DNA of 46,262 bases from DATDAW01 sp036524675 (GTDB lineage Bacteria > Verrucomicrobiota > Verrucomicrobiia > Chthoniobacterales > DASVRZ01). The notes under the pieces are model-generated. The model did not search any database, was not told the DNA's origin, and saw only the letters and a list, made by a program, of their open reading frames with translations. This document shows, one piece after another, positions 8,414-15,894 of the stretch. The stretch covers positions 1 to 46,262 of the forward strand of contig DATDBU010000073.1 in assembly GCA_036524675.1 (NCBI GenBank), written 5' to 3'. The position numbers and the translations under genes were made by a program. Within the stretch, counting starts at the first letter, position 1; every line of letters starts with the position of its first letter.

Positions 8414-9732
8414 TGGTTGTTAGCGTCCGCCAAGCAGTGAAACGGCAGAATAGGCGCGAGCAAACCGGGCCGAGCTTCGCGCCAGAGTGGCGAATCACTT
8501 AGACCGCCACGGATGCTGACATTTACCGCTGGCGCTTTGACTCCTGGCTCTGCAAGCCAGGAGCGGAAATGCAGGCTTGAGATGAGTTCGATCCGGTAGT
8601 CACCCTCATTAAGAGTGCGTGGGGGCAACCAGGCCAGTAGTCTGTTGTTACCCCTTGAAATCTGAGGCCAATCTTTCTCGGCAGTATCAGTGTGATAGCT
8701 CCAAAATAGAAGCACTCCGGATGATGTAGAAACCGCAAAGCCGACCGTTAAAGCTGCGTCCATTTCATCAGCTGTGCCTTCAACTAAAACTCCAATCTGT
8801 TCATCGGACCTGATGGCTCGGGAGATAGGAGCTAGATTAGCATCGACTACCGCTAGCAGCGTTGGAGAGAAGTAGGGGTTTTGATGTGTCGACTTTTTGC
8901 TAGGCTCCGGCATCCAGACTGTCGCTGTAGCGTCGTTTCTCAGATATGTTGAGATAATATCGGCAGGGGTTCCAGCGGCTTGGAGAGTGCCGTTACGGAG
9001 CAAAAGACATTCCGTACAGAGTTCTTCTACAGCATTCATTTGGTGGCTTACAAAGAGCACGGTCCGGCCTTCATTGGCTGCGACGTCATGCATCTTTCCC
9101 AGGCACTTTTTTTGAAACTCTGCGTCGCCAACAGCGAGAACCTCGTCTACCACCAGGATTTCTGGTTCAATATGGGCGGCGACGGCAAACGCCAAGCGGA
9201 CATACATGCCGCTGCTGTAGCGTTTAACCGGGGTATCCAGGAATTTTTCTACCTCGGCGAATGCGACGATCTCGTCGAACTTTCTCTGCATCTCCGACCG
9301 GCTCATGCCGAGGATTGCGCCATTGAGGAAGATGTTTTCCCGTCCGGTCAATTCCGGATGGAAGCCGGTGCCGACTTCCAGAAGACTGGCGACACGGCCT
9401 TTCAGGTGAACGCGGCCATTGGTGGGCTCTGTAATGCGGCTGAGAATTTTAAGCAGGGTCGATTTTCCGGCGCCGTTGCGGCCGATAATGCCAACCACTT
9501 CACCCCGTTTTACCTCGAAGGAAACATCTTTTAACGCCCAGAATTCTTCCAATTGCGGATTGTGGGTTGCAGACTGCGAATTGGATTTTGGGCGGAGGAA
9601 GGTTTTGGCGCCGTGAACGAGAGTTTCCGCGAACGTTTTGTAGCGGTGAAAACCGCCGTTGTTGACTCCCTTCGATGCGCCGAGCTGGTAACGTTTTGCG
9701 AGGTTTTCGACCTGGATGATGGTGTCGCTCAT
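8410..9732 (-). CDS. wzt: Polysaccharide ABC exporter, ATP-binding subunit (Wzt-like)
   Basis: A 440-residue ATPase of the O-antigen/teichoic acid exporter type. The N-terminal half has Walker A (GRNGAGKST), the signature YSSGMYVRL and Walker B (ILVVDEVLAVGD), and the FWALKDVSFEVKRGE lead-in typical of Wzt. Residues from about 285 onward are an extra beta-rich domain, as in Wzt proteins that recognise the modified end of the glycan. It pairs with the permease at 10531-11415 to export a completed chain. Oddities: residues 50-61 appear to be encoded by a genomic repeat (9550-9585), and the start codon overlaps the HEPN gene stop (ATGA) rather than the permease gene, which lies two genes upstream. 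Confidence 0.93.
   Translation of the reverse strand: MSDTIIQVENLAKRYQLGASKGVNNGGFHRYKTFAETLVHGAKTFLRPKSNSQSATHNPQLEEFWALKDVSFEVKRGEVVGIIGRNGAGKSTLLKILSRITEPTNGRVHLKGRVASLLEVGTGFHPELTGRENIFLNGAILGMSRSEMQRKFDEIVAFAEVEKFLDTPVKRYSSGMYVRLAFAVAAHIEPEILVVDEVLAVGDAEFQKKCLGKMHDVAANEGRTVLFVSHQMNAVEELCTECLLLRNGTLQAAGTPADIISTYLRNDATATVWMPEPSKKSTHQNPYFSPTLLAVVDANLAPISRAIRSDEQIGVLVEGTADEMDAALTVGFAVSTSSGVLLFWSYHTDTAEKDWPQISRGNNRLLAWLPPRTLNEGDYRIELISSLHFRSWLAEPGVKAPAVNVSIRGGLSDSPLWREARPGLLAPILPFHCLADANNH
9550..9585. repeat. ATTGCGGATTG-type repeat inside the wzt coding sequence
   Basis: On the plus strand this stretch begins ATTGCGGATTG and continues with GGTTGCAGACTGCGAATTGG. It is built like the intergenic repeat at 29862-29947 (about 17 of the first 21 bases agree). 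On the minus strand it encodes roughly residues 50-61 of Wzt (SNSQSATHNPQL), in the variable linker just before the conserved EEFWALKDVSF. It keeps the reading frame open. The likely explanation is a repeat copy tolerated in a non-conserved loop. With only one copy inside a gene here, chance similarity is possible but unlikely. Confidence 0.65.
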
Positions 9733-10145
9733 GAATTGGATTGTGGAGTAACGCGTGAGAGGGCAGTCGACACATACTCGTGCAACTCCGCAGCGAGATT
9801 CAGCGCTTCTATCGCCTCCGCCAAAGAGGGTTCAAATTCGTCGCCAGGGTAGCGAAACTCCGTTGCCAGTGGTGTCAATTTGCCTGCGTGATGGCGAAAT
9901 TGGTCAAAATACGGGTCGGAAGGCAGGCAAAGATCGAGCAGCGTGTCGATATTATGCGTTTTTGGGAAAATGGCTCCCTGCACGGTCAGCCATGCTTTGA
10001 TGGCTTTTTCTGCGGTCTGTTGGCAATGATAGACGCCGGTATCCAAATGTTTTGGATCGCCTTCGATGAGGATGCGGGCTGTTGCAAGATCGGAATTCGC
10101 TTTTGCCAGCCACACCTTGGCTGCTTCGATCCATTCAGGAGGCAT
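9729..10145 (-). CDS. HEPN-domain protein (partner of MNT nucleotidyltransferase)
   Basis: A 138-residue all-helical HEPN protein (PF05168-like). Diagnostic segments are WLAKANSDLATARIL, the GVYHCQQTAEKAIKAWL helix, FPKTHNIDTLLDLC and the late EFRYPGDEFEP. In two-gene HEPN/MNT modules the HEPN protein is either an RNase toxin or a non-catalytic partner of the nucleotidyltransferase. The R-x4-6-H RNase motif is not evident here, so a non-RNase role is quite possible. The ATG at 10145 is chosen; it overlaps the MNT gene by 11 bases. Its stop overlaps the Wzt start (ATGA). Being embedded in an exporter operon is unusual. Confidence 0.85.
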   Translation of the reverse strand: MPPEWIEAAKVWLAKANSDLATARILIEGDPKHLDTGVYHCQQTAEKAIKAWLTVQGAIFPKTHNIDTLLDLCLPSDPYFDQFRHHAGKLTPLATEFRYPGDEFEPSLAEAIEALNLAAELHEYVSTALSRVTPQSNS

Positions 10146-10455
10146 GGGACAAGAGGATTCCTTCTCGAACAACGGTGCTCGACAGCGAAGACGGTACTTT
10201 GAGTTCTTTTTCCCATTCCTGCCGTGTGAGCACAATGACGTCTTTGGGAAACTTTACGTCGGAGAGCAAACCATGAGCGGCAACAGCCCGTCGATAGCGC
10301 GATTCCTTGGAATCTGCCACGACGGCAACGACATCGATATCGCTATCCGGGGTTGCATTGCCGCGAGCTTGGGAGCCAAAAAGCCACACTTCTTCCGCGG
10401 CCATTTCTTGTCGGAGCCGTTCAGCAATGGTTTGGGCGGCCTCTCTTGGAGTCAT
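10135..10455 (-). CDS. MNT-type minimal nucleotidyltransferase
   Basis: A protein of about 106 residues of the minimal nucleotidyltransferase family (MntA-like, pol-beta fold). The catalytic core is intact: WLFGSQARGNATPDSDIDVVAVV contains the G-S-x-A-R-G loop and the DSDID pair of metal-binding aspartates, and the downstream DVIVLTRQEWE strand could supply the third acid. In characterised MNT/HEPN pairs this enzyme AMPylates and neutralises its HEPN partner. It precedes the HEPN gene with an 11-base overlap. The frame can be extended to a TTG at 10488, but the ATG at 10455 gives the usual length. Neither start has a Shine-Dalgarno. Confidence 0.87.
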   Translation of the reverse strand: MTPREAAQTIAERLRQEMAAEEVWLFGSQARGNATPDSDIDVVAVVADSKESRYRRAVAAHGLLSDVKFPKDVIVLTRQEWEKELKVPSSLSSTVVREGILLSHAS

Positions 10456-10530
10456 ATCAGTGGTTTCAGGTTGCTGCTTTAGTGTCAAAAAGTAAATCGA
10501 GCAGCCATCGCTTCGCTCGGTTTAGGTTTT

Positions 10531-11415
10531 TTAAATGACGTCTGCGAACGTCCTTTCCATTTTGCGGAAATACCAAATGCCACTGATGAGGAGAAGGGTC
10601 ATGGTGATAACGCCGAGGCAGAGGCCGGGAAGATAGAAGGGGGTTTGACCACCGGAAATGGCCCAGCGAAAGCCGTCAATGACGGTAACCATCGGGTTAA
10701 GCGCGTAGAGAAGTTTCAGGTTTTCCGGAACGATGGAGCTGCTGAAACCGACGGGCGAAATGTACAGGCCAAACTGCACAATGAAAGGAACGACATAACG
10801 GAAATCGCGGTATTCGACGTTGAGCGCTGCAAGCCAGAGACCGGCCCCGGTCGAAGCTACCAAGGCGAGCAAAGTGAAGAGTGGTAGTACCAGCAGATGC
10901 CAGCCGGGCCAGACCTGATACCAGACCATGAAAATTCCAAGCAGTCCCATTGAAATGGCGAAGTCCACGAAAGAAACGATGACGGCGCTCGCAGGAACGA
11001 TGAGTCGCGGGAAATAGACTTTGGAAATGAGATTTGAATTGACGATGAGTGAGTTACTGCCCTCGGACAAGGACGTGGCGAAGAGTTGCCACGGCAGCAT
11101 TCCGGCCATTACGAGCACTGGATAGGGGATGCCTTCGCTTGGGAGTTTGGCGACTTTCGCAAAGACAAAAACGAAAACGAAAGTGGTGAGCAATGGGCGT
11201 AGCACGGCCCATAGAATGCCGATCACCGTTTGTTTGTAACGGACGAGCACGTCGCGCCAGGCAAGGAAATAAAACAGTTCGCGGTAGCGCCAGAGATCGA
11301 ACCAGTAATGTCGGCTGGCTCGACCCGCTTCAAGGATGAGATTGAACCCGGTCGGGGCGTTGGGTGGACCAGATGCCGGTGAACTAGTTAAACTGTCGTC
11401 AAGGGATGTGCTCAC
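10531..11415 (-). CDS. wzm: Polysaccharide ABC exporter, permease subunit (Wzm-like)
   Basis: A 294-residue ABC-2 type permease. After a soluble N-terminus there is the amphipathic YRELFYFLAWRDVLVRYKQT segment found at the start of Wzm/TagG permeases, followed by about six membrane helices (for example GILWAVLRPLLTTFVFVFVF and ITMTLLLISGIWYF). Partnered with Wzt it exports a lipid-linked glycan across the inner membrane. The start is GTG. The MNT gene follows 42-75 bases later, depending on its start, and separates this gene from the ATPase, whereas wzm and wzt are usually adjacent. The upstream gap to the GbsR-like gene holds a degenerate repeat. Confidence 0.92.
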   Translation of the reverse strand: MSTSLDDSLTSSPASGPPNAPTGFNLILEAGRASRHYWFDLWRYRELFYFLAWRDVLVRYKQTVIGILWAVLRPLLTTFVFVFVFAKVAKLPSEGIPYPVLVMAGMLPWQLFATSLSEGSNSLIVNSNLISKVYFPRLIVPASAVIVSFVDFAISMGLLGIFMVWYQVWPGWHLLVLPLFTLLALVASTGAGLWLAALNVEYRDFRYVVPFIVQFGLYISPVGFSSSIVPENLKLLYALNPMVTVIDGFRWAISGGQTPFYLPGLCLGVITMTLLLISGIWYFRKMERTFADVI

Positions 11416-11430
11416 GCGATGGGCAGGAAG

Positions 11431-11485
11431 TTTTCAGTTATCCGTTATTGGTCGTAGGTCATATTCTCGTGACTAATGCCACTAA
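11431..11485. repeat. Degenerate short-unit repeat upstream of wzm
   Basis: Read on the minus strand, this 98-base gap contains near-repeated units (GACC-type words, then ATAACGGATAACTG) ending about 15 bases before the wzm GTG. The composition resembles the short-unit intergenic repeats elsewhere in the window, and the position just ahead of a start codon is the same. The units are too diverged, and only one copy is present, to be sure. Confidence 0.35.
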
Positions 11486-11513
11486 CCCATCCGGTGTGGG
11501 CTTGGAGCAAAGA

Positions 11514-12002
11514 TCATACTTCCAGGATCTCCTGGGCTAGGGGGAGGAGGGTGGAAGCGCGGTCGTGCCATTTGGTGATGCGTTCGAGGCGAAGTTCGGC
11601 GGAGGCGCGTCCGGATTCGGATAGGCGGGGAAGGAGATCGTTGAGGTCGCGGAGCCTGTTTGCGGAACCGGTGAGCCGGGGGACGAGCCGGTTGCGGAGG
11701 AAACCGGAGAGGAGGGGTTTTAGTTCCAGGCGCGCCGTGTACACATGGCTGCGCCCGTTATTTTCCCGGCAACGGGTGATGGCGTCCAGTTCCTCCAATT
11801 GCCGGAGCCCCTGGCTGGCGGAGCCTTTGCTGATGCCGAGCCGTTGAACGACGTCTTCCATGGAAAGCGGTTGCTCGGCGGCGAAGAGGAGGCCGTAAAT
11901 GGCACCGAGAGATGGCGGATTGCCGAAAAGATCCGCGAGGTCGCTAAAAATGGCGACGAACTCGCGTTCGAGCGTTGTTTGAGCTTCGAGTTGTTCGGAC
12001 AC
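11514..12002 (-). CDS. GbsR/MarR-family transcriptional regulator
   Basis: A 162-residue winged-helix regulator. Residues from about 46 (LSMEDVVQRLGISKGSASQ) form the helix-turn-helix, and the recognition helix reads GISKGSASQGLRQLEELD, as in GbsR-type proteins (the family that includes B. subtilis GbsR). The wing is TRCRENNGRSHVYTA. The C-terminal helices would form the dimer interface. The start is GTG, without an obvious Shine-Dalgarno. It lies 108 bases after the aminotransferase gene and 98 bases before the exporter permease, all on the minus strand. It could therefore control the exporter operon or itself, but no operator palindrome was identified. Ligand unknown. Confidence 0.82.
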   Translation of the reverse strand: MSEQLEAQTTLEREFVAIFSDLADLFGNPPSLGAIYGLLFAAEQPLSMEDVVQRLGISKGSASQGLRQLEELDAITRCRENNGRSHVYTARLELKPLLSGFLRNRLVPRLTGSANRLRDLNDLLPRLSESGRASAELRLERITKWHDRASTLLPLAQEILEV

Positions 12003-12110
12003 GCAGGGGTTTTTAGCGTATCCCGTCGAAAGTTCAATTCAAAATGAACTGAAATTAAGTGCGTCGTGCTTGGCCAAAGGGCGCCATGCGTCGGAAAGCA
12101 AAACCGAAAA

Positions 12111-13391
12111 CTAGAGCAGCGTCTCGAGCACTTTGCGCAAAATGGCAAGGCCTTCGCGGGCTTCGGTTTCGGTCGTGTTCAGCGGAGCGAGCCACCGGAC
12201 AACCGTCGGGCCAGCGGGCACTACGAGGAGCCCTGCGTCGATGCAAAGCTGACCGAACCATACGGACGGCAGTTTTCCGCTGGCTTTGAAATCTTCTCGC
12301 GATTCGATCGTTGCGAGGTTGAGTTCGAAACCAATGAGAAAACCGAAGGCGCGGACCGTTGTGAGGGACGGGACTTTCCACGAAAGCGCTTCTTCGGCGA
12401 TCAAGTTCCCCAGTTTTTTAGCATTGGCAGCGAGGCTGTCCCGCAGGATGACATTCAGGGTCGCGATGGCTGTGGCACAGGCAAGGGGAGAACCGCCGTA
12501 CGTGCTGCCATGGCTGCCGGCGCCGAGGATGTTGCAAAGGCGGTTGGTGGAAGATTCGTCGGCGTCAATGGAGCGGTCGCGGACCCAGAACGCACCGAGG
12601 GCATATCCGCTGCCGATGGATTTTGCCCAGCTAATGCCATCGGGCATGATTTCGTTTCCGGGAATAATGCGCCGCCAGCCTGCGAGATCGCCGGCCCGGC
12701 CAAGGCCGCACTGGATTTCGTCGAGAAGAAGGAGCAGATCGTGCTTGTCGCGAAGCCGGGCAGCCGCGCGGAGCAATTCGGGCGTCACGGGGTTGATGCC
12801 GCTTTCGCCCTGCACCGGTTCAAGCAGGATGGCGATGGTGTTGGGCGTGATGGCCGCCTCGAGAGCGGCGACGTCATTGAACGGCACATACTTAAAGCCG
12901 GGGACCAGCGGGCCGAAGCCGCCATGGATTTTGTCCTGGGCGGTTGCGGTCATGGTTGCAAAGGTGCGCCCGTGAAAGCTGCCGGTGAACGTGATGATTT
13001 CGTAACGTGGCGTGCCGTCTGCTTGCGGTTTGGTCACGCCATACCGGCGTGCCAGCTTGATGAGCCCTTCGTTCGCCTCTGCGCCGCTGTTGCCGAAGAA
13101 CACTTTGCCGGGAATACCCAGGACGTCTTCCACCAGCATCTTCGCGAGCACGCCCTGGCCAGGGATCTGATACCAGTTCGATACGTGGATCAGTTTTGCC
13201 GCTTGTTCCTGGATCGCAGTGACGACTTCCGGATGGCAGTGCCCGAGTGGGCACACGGCTACGCCTCCAGCGAAATCGAGATATTTTTTCCCGTCGCGAT
13301 CCCACACGTATGAGCCGCTTCCGCGTTCCGGGTAGAACTCGTAACGCCGGTAATTGGGAAGGGTGTATTTCTCCAAAAGGGAATCGCTCAT
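12111..13391 (-). CDS. argD: Acetylornithine aminotransferase-like, class III PLP enzyme
   Basis: A 426-residue class III aminotransferase, closest in motif to acetylornithine/succinylornithine aminotransferases. Visible features are the PLP phosphate site (FFGNSGAEANEG), FTGSFHGRT, the cofactor-ring Asp in LLLLDEIQCGLGR, and the Schiff-base Lys in SWAKSIGSGYALGA. It would convert N-acetylglutamate semialdehyde to N-acetylornithine with glutamate in arginine synthesis. argF at 41529 is in the same window, but not adjacent. The ATG at 13391 (MSDSLLEKY) is preferred over one 16 codons upstream. It is divergent from the M20 peptidase with 95 bases between. Other class III substrates such as GABA or ornithine cannot be excluded. 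Confidence 0.82.
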   Translation of the reverse strand: MSDSLLEKYTLPNYRRYEFYPERGSGSYVWDRDGKKYLDFAGGVAVCPLGHCHPEVVTAIQEQAAKLIHVSNWYQIPGQGVLAKMLVEDVLGIPGKVFFGNSGAEANEGLIKLARRYGVTKPQADGTPRYEIITFTGSFHGRTFATMTATAQDKIHGGFGPLVPGFKYVPFNDVAALEAAITPNTIAILLEPVQGESGINPVTPELLRAAARLRDKHDLLLLLDEIQCGLGRAGDLAGWRRIIPGNEIMPDGISWAKSIGSGYALGAFWVRDRSIDADESSTNRLCNILGAGSHGSTYGGSPLACATAIATLNVILRDSLAANAKKLGNLIAEEALSWKVPSLTTVRAFGFLIGFELNLATIESREDFKASGKLPSVWFGQLCIDAGLLVVPAGPTVVRWLAPLNTTETEAREGLAILRKVLETLL

Positions 13392-13486
13392 AAGTAACAA
13401 GTGGGCGAAGATCATTGCTCCGCACGTCCCCGCGGGCAAACGGTTTTCTTGCTCTTTCCGGCAGGTGCACTTTAAAACCCAGCCGC

Positions 13487-14713
13487 ATGATCACGGAAAT
13501 GACCCAGCGCCTCATCCAATGGTGTGAGGTGAACTCCGGATCGGACCATCTGGAGGGGTTGGACCGAATGCTGGGGATTCTCGAAGAAGCATTTGATGAG
13601 TTGCCGGGTGAGGCGGAACGTTTGGATCTGCCGCCCATGCGTGAGTTTCTTGCAGACGGCACCACAGCGTTGTTTCCCGTTGGCAAAGCTTACCGCCGGC
13701 GCTGCCGCCCGGAGGCGCCACTGCAGGTGCTCCTATGCGGTCACATGGACACGGTTTTCGGACGAGATCATCCCTTCCAAAAGGCTGCCTTGGATGCGGA
13801 AAATGGCATCCTCAACGCGCCGGGTGCTGTCGATATGAAAGGCGGTCTGCTCGTGATGTTTTACGCGCTCCGGGCATTCGAACGGTCGCTTCATCCCAAT
13901 ATCGGCTGGGAAATTCTTATCGTTCCCGACGAAGAGATAGGCAGTCTTTCGAGCGGTTCGCTTCTCATTGAAGCCGCAAAACGCAATCACGTGGGACTGG
14001 TTTTCGAGCCGAGTCTTCCCGATGGCTCGCTAGTACGCTCGCGCCAGGGCCTCGGCACTTTCAACGCGGTCGTGCACGGACGCGCAGCTCACGCGGGACG
14101 GGATTTCCTGGAGGGCCGCAGCGCCATTGTTGCGCTTTCCGAGTTCATACAGCGCATCCACGCTCTCAATGACGAGATTCCGGACGCGGTTTTTAACGCT
14201 GGCCGGATACAGGGTGGCGGCGCAGTCAATATTGTTCCGGACCGTGCCGCAGCTCAGTTCAACGTCCGCGTTAGCAGTTTAACGACCATCCCCGAAGTGA
14301 CTGCTCGTCTCGAGTCTGTGATTGCCGAAATGAACAGTCGTGAAGGGATTTCCGTGGATTGGGAAGGGGGTTTTACACGGCCACCCAAAATTGCCGGTCC
14401 GGCGGAGGCCATCCTATTTGATCAAATCCGGGCGCTTGCGGCCGAGAACGGTGAGGTTTTGCAATGGAAGAACACCGGCGGCGCATCCGATGGCAACAAT
14501 CTAGCGGCAGCCGGTTTGCCGAATATCGACACGCTCGGTCCGTGTGGCGGCAACCTCCACAACGATCGCGAATTCGTTGAACTGGCCAGTCTGCCACGCC
14601 GAATCCGGCTTGTAGAACGTCTATTGCTCGAATGGTCCGCGAATGGCCTGCCTCCTGGGGTCATGCGCGAGATGCGGAAGGTGGACAAGGGCAGACGCAA
14701 GTCCTTTTGGTGA
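13487..14713 (+). CDS. M20 family metallopeptidase (carboxypeptidase G2/ArgE-like)
   Basis: A 408-residue dizinc hydrolase of family M20. The metal and catalytic residues are present: LLCGHMDTVFG (His and Asp), GAVDMKGGLL (bridging Asp), VPDEEIGSLSS (catalytic Glu pair) and, near the C-terminus, GPCGGNLHNDREFVEL (metal His). The dimerisation domain lies between, around VHGRAAHAGRD. The GGNLHNDRE form resembles glutamate carboxypeptidase (CPG2-like) members more than classical ArgE. It would cleave an acyl or peptide bond next to an amino acid. Divergent transcription from the ArgD-like gene suggests, without proving, a role in arginine or acyl-amino-acid metabolism. The ATG at 13487 is chosen over an upstream one at 13415 that overlaps argD. 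Confidence 0.87.
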   Translation: MITEMTQRLIQWCEVNSGSDHLEGLDRMLGILEEAFDELPGEAERLDLPPMREFLADGTTALFPVGKAYRRRCRPEAPLQVLLCGHMDTVFGRDHPFQKAALDAENGILNAPGAVDMKGGLLVMFYALRAFERSLHPNIGWEILIVPDEEIGSLSSGSLLIEAAKRNHVGLVFEPSLPDGSLVRSRQGLGTFNAVVHGRAAHAGRDFLEGRSAIVALSEFIQRIHALNDEIPDAVFNAGRIQGGGAVNIVPDRAAAQFNVRVSSLTTIPEVTARLESVIAEMNSREGISVDWEGGFTRPPKIAGPAEAILFDQIRALAAENGEVLQWKNTGGASDGNNLAAAGLPNIDTLGPCGGNLHNDREFVELASLPRRIRLVERLLLEWSANGLPPGVMREMRKVDKGRRKSFW

Positions 14714-14799
14714 TCGACCGCGCAGGTGCGATCGCTCCTTGGTACCCATGGCGAAATCAGGTGAACAATTCCAAAATCCGCCGGCTCATTCTGGTGGCA

Positions 14800-15573
14800 T
14801 CAAGCTTTCGAGAGGAGATTTGAAATCTGCTGTTTGAGCGGGTCGACGATTTCTTCCACAGCATCCAGGTCTATCAATTCGATGAATGCCGATACACCGG
14901 AGAGCGCAGTGGCCGTGGCAACAAGGTCGTCGGCCGGGCGAAAACTGGGGAGGCGCGACGTCAGGACGACGAGGGGAAGGTTGGGAAGGTTGGGGCTGGT
15001 CTCGAAGGAAATCCGGTAGCCGAGATCGGCGAATAGTGCCTGCAGGCCTGTGTTGCGTGCGATGAGCTGTTTGATCACCAATGCGTTGATGATGAATTGA
15101 CGGATGTATGCCGGACGCCGGTTTTCTTTTTGGGCAAGCGCTTGAGGCATCTGCGCGATGGTATAGGGCGCGGTATAAGTTAGAATCCAGCGAGCCGGAG
15201 AGGCTATAGTGATGGTGCGCGGCCCGAGACTAAGCGGACGTTCCCAGCGGTAAATCTCGAGGCGCGTGCCGATTTCGGTAAGCCACTCGGTCTCGAACTC
15301 CCGTGGGACGCTGTAGGGCGCGCCGGTAAAGGGTTGGTAGCTGGCCTGGAGTTCCGCAAGGGCCTTATCTGCGCCGGCGACTTCGCCCTTGAATCCGACG
15401 TATTTTCCGAGGAGCCGTTCCGGAAGCAGGATTTGACCAAGAGTGGCGAGGTAGCCCAGAAGTTGTTGTTGGAGAAACTGGGAAATCGTTTCGGTATTGA
15501 CTCGGGCCACCGCCAAATCCTGGAGCGTCAGTTCCCTGCCTCGGATGCCACCTGCCTCGCCTGATTCACTCAT
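14800..15573 (-). CDS. Hypothetical protein, 257 aa
   Basis: I do not recognise this protein. It has no signal peptide or clear membrane helix. The N-terminal third is mixed (RGRELTLQDLAVARVNTETI, then a Leu-rich helix LLGYLATLGQILLPERLL). The middle has aromatic, beta-rich patches (WLTEIGTRLEIYRWERPL). The C-terminal third is helical, ending DPLKQQISNLLSKA. Codon use looks like its neighbours, which supports a real gene. It is convergent with the M20 peptidase and divergent from the zinc-ribbon/OmpA-like gene, sharing a 320-base upstream region with that module, so it may belong functionally to it. The ATG at 15573 is chosen over one at 15618. Confidence 0.65.
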   Translation of the reverse strand: MSESGEAGGIRGRELTLQDLAVARVNTETISQFLQQQLLGYLATLGQILLPERLLGKYVGFKGEVAGADKALAELQASYQPFTGAPYSVPREFETEWLTEIGTRLEIYRWERPLSLGPRTITIASPARWILTYTAPYTIAQMPQALAQKENRRPAYIRQFIINALVIKQLIARNTGLQALFADLGYRISFETSPNLPNLPLVVLTSRLPSFRPADDLVATATALSGVSAFIELIDLDAVEEIVDPLKQQISNLLSKA

Positions 15574-15894
15574 CGATGTTGTCTTGTTGGGGTTCGGAAC
15601 GGAAGTCCATGGGGGCAAGCCATTTACCCCTCGCCGCAGGACTCATGCTCACAGTAACAATTCGCGGAGCGATGTAAATCAGTAAATCGCCGCATTCCGG
15701 TCTCCGCGAATGCCGCTTCTCATGATTCCTCTCCACGTTGTTCCAACCGACTTTAGGAAACTTTGCTTATTGGTTTTTCGTCGTTGCCCGACTTTTGGCT
15801 GTCCCCAATTAGCCGGCACGCTGTGACCCATCGGAAAGCTAACGTAAACGTTTGACCCCGCTGACGTTAGACCTCTAGATTGGAAGGACTTTTT
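15574..15894. promoter_or_regulatory. Divergent intergenic region, no gene seen
   Basis: These 321 bases separate a minus-strand hypothetical gene from the plus-strand signalling module. No plausible coding frame, RNA gene or strong hairpin was found. The region must carry the promoters for both directions, but I could not assign -35/-10 boxes with confidence. The only clear element is the Shine-Dalgarno of the downstream gene. Confidence 0.4.
15882..15888 (+). promoter_or_regulatory. Shine-Dalgarno GGAAGGA deciding a start
   Basis: GGAAGGA lies six bases before the ATG at 15895. It selects that ATG over one five codons upstream at 15880. It is one of the few good Shine-Dalgarno sequences in the window. 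Confidence 0.75.

Noticed and set aside
12066..13313. A 415-codon plus-strand open frame opposite the ArgD-like gene
   Set aside because: It is the antisense shadow of a clear aminotransferase; its translation has no known motif and is Arg/Gly-skewed as expected from GC-rich codons read in reverse.
15852..15881. TTGACC and TAGATT boxes as a promoter for the zinc-ribbon gene
   Set aside because: The -10 box would touch the Shine-Dalgarno and put the transcription start inside the ribosome-binding site, which is not compatible with a normal leader.
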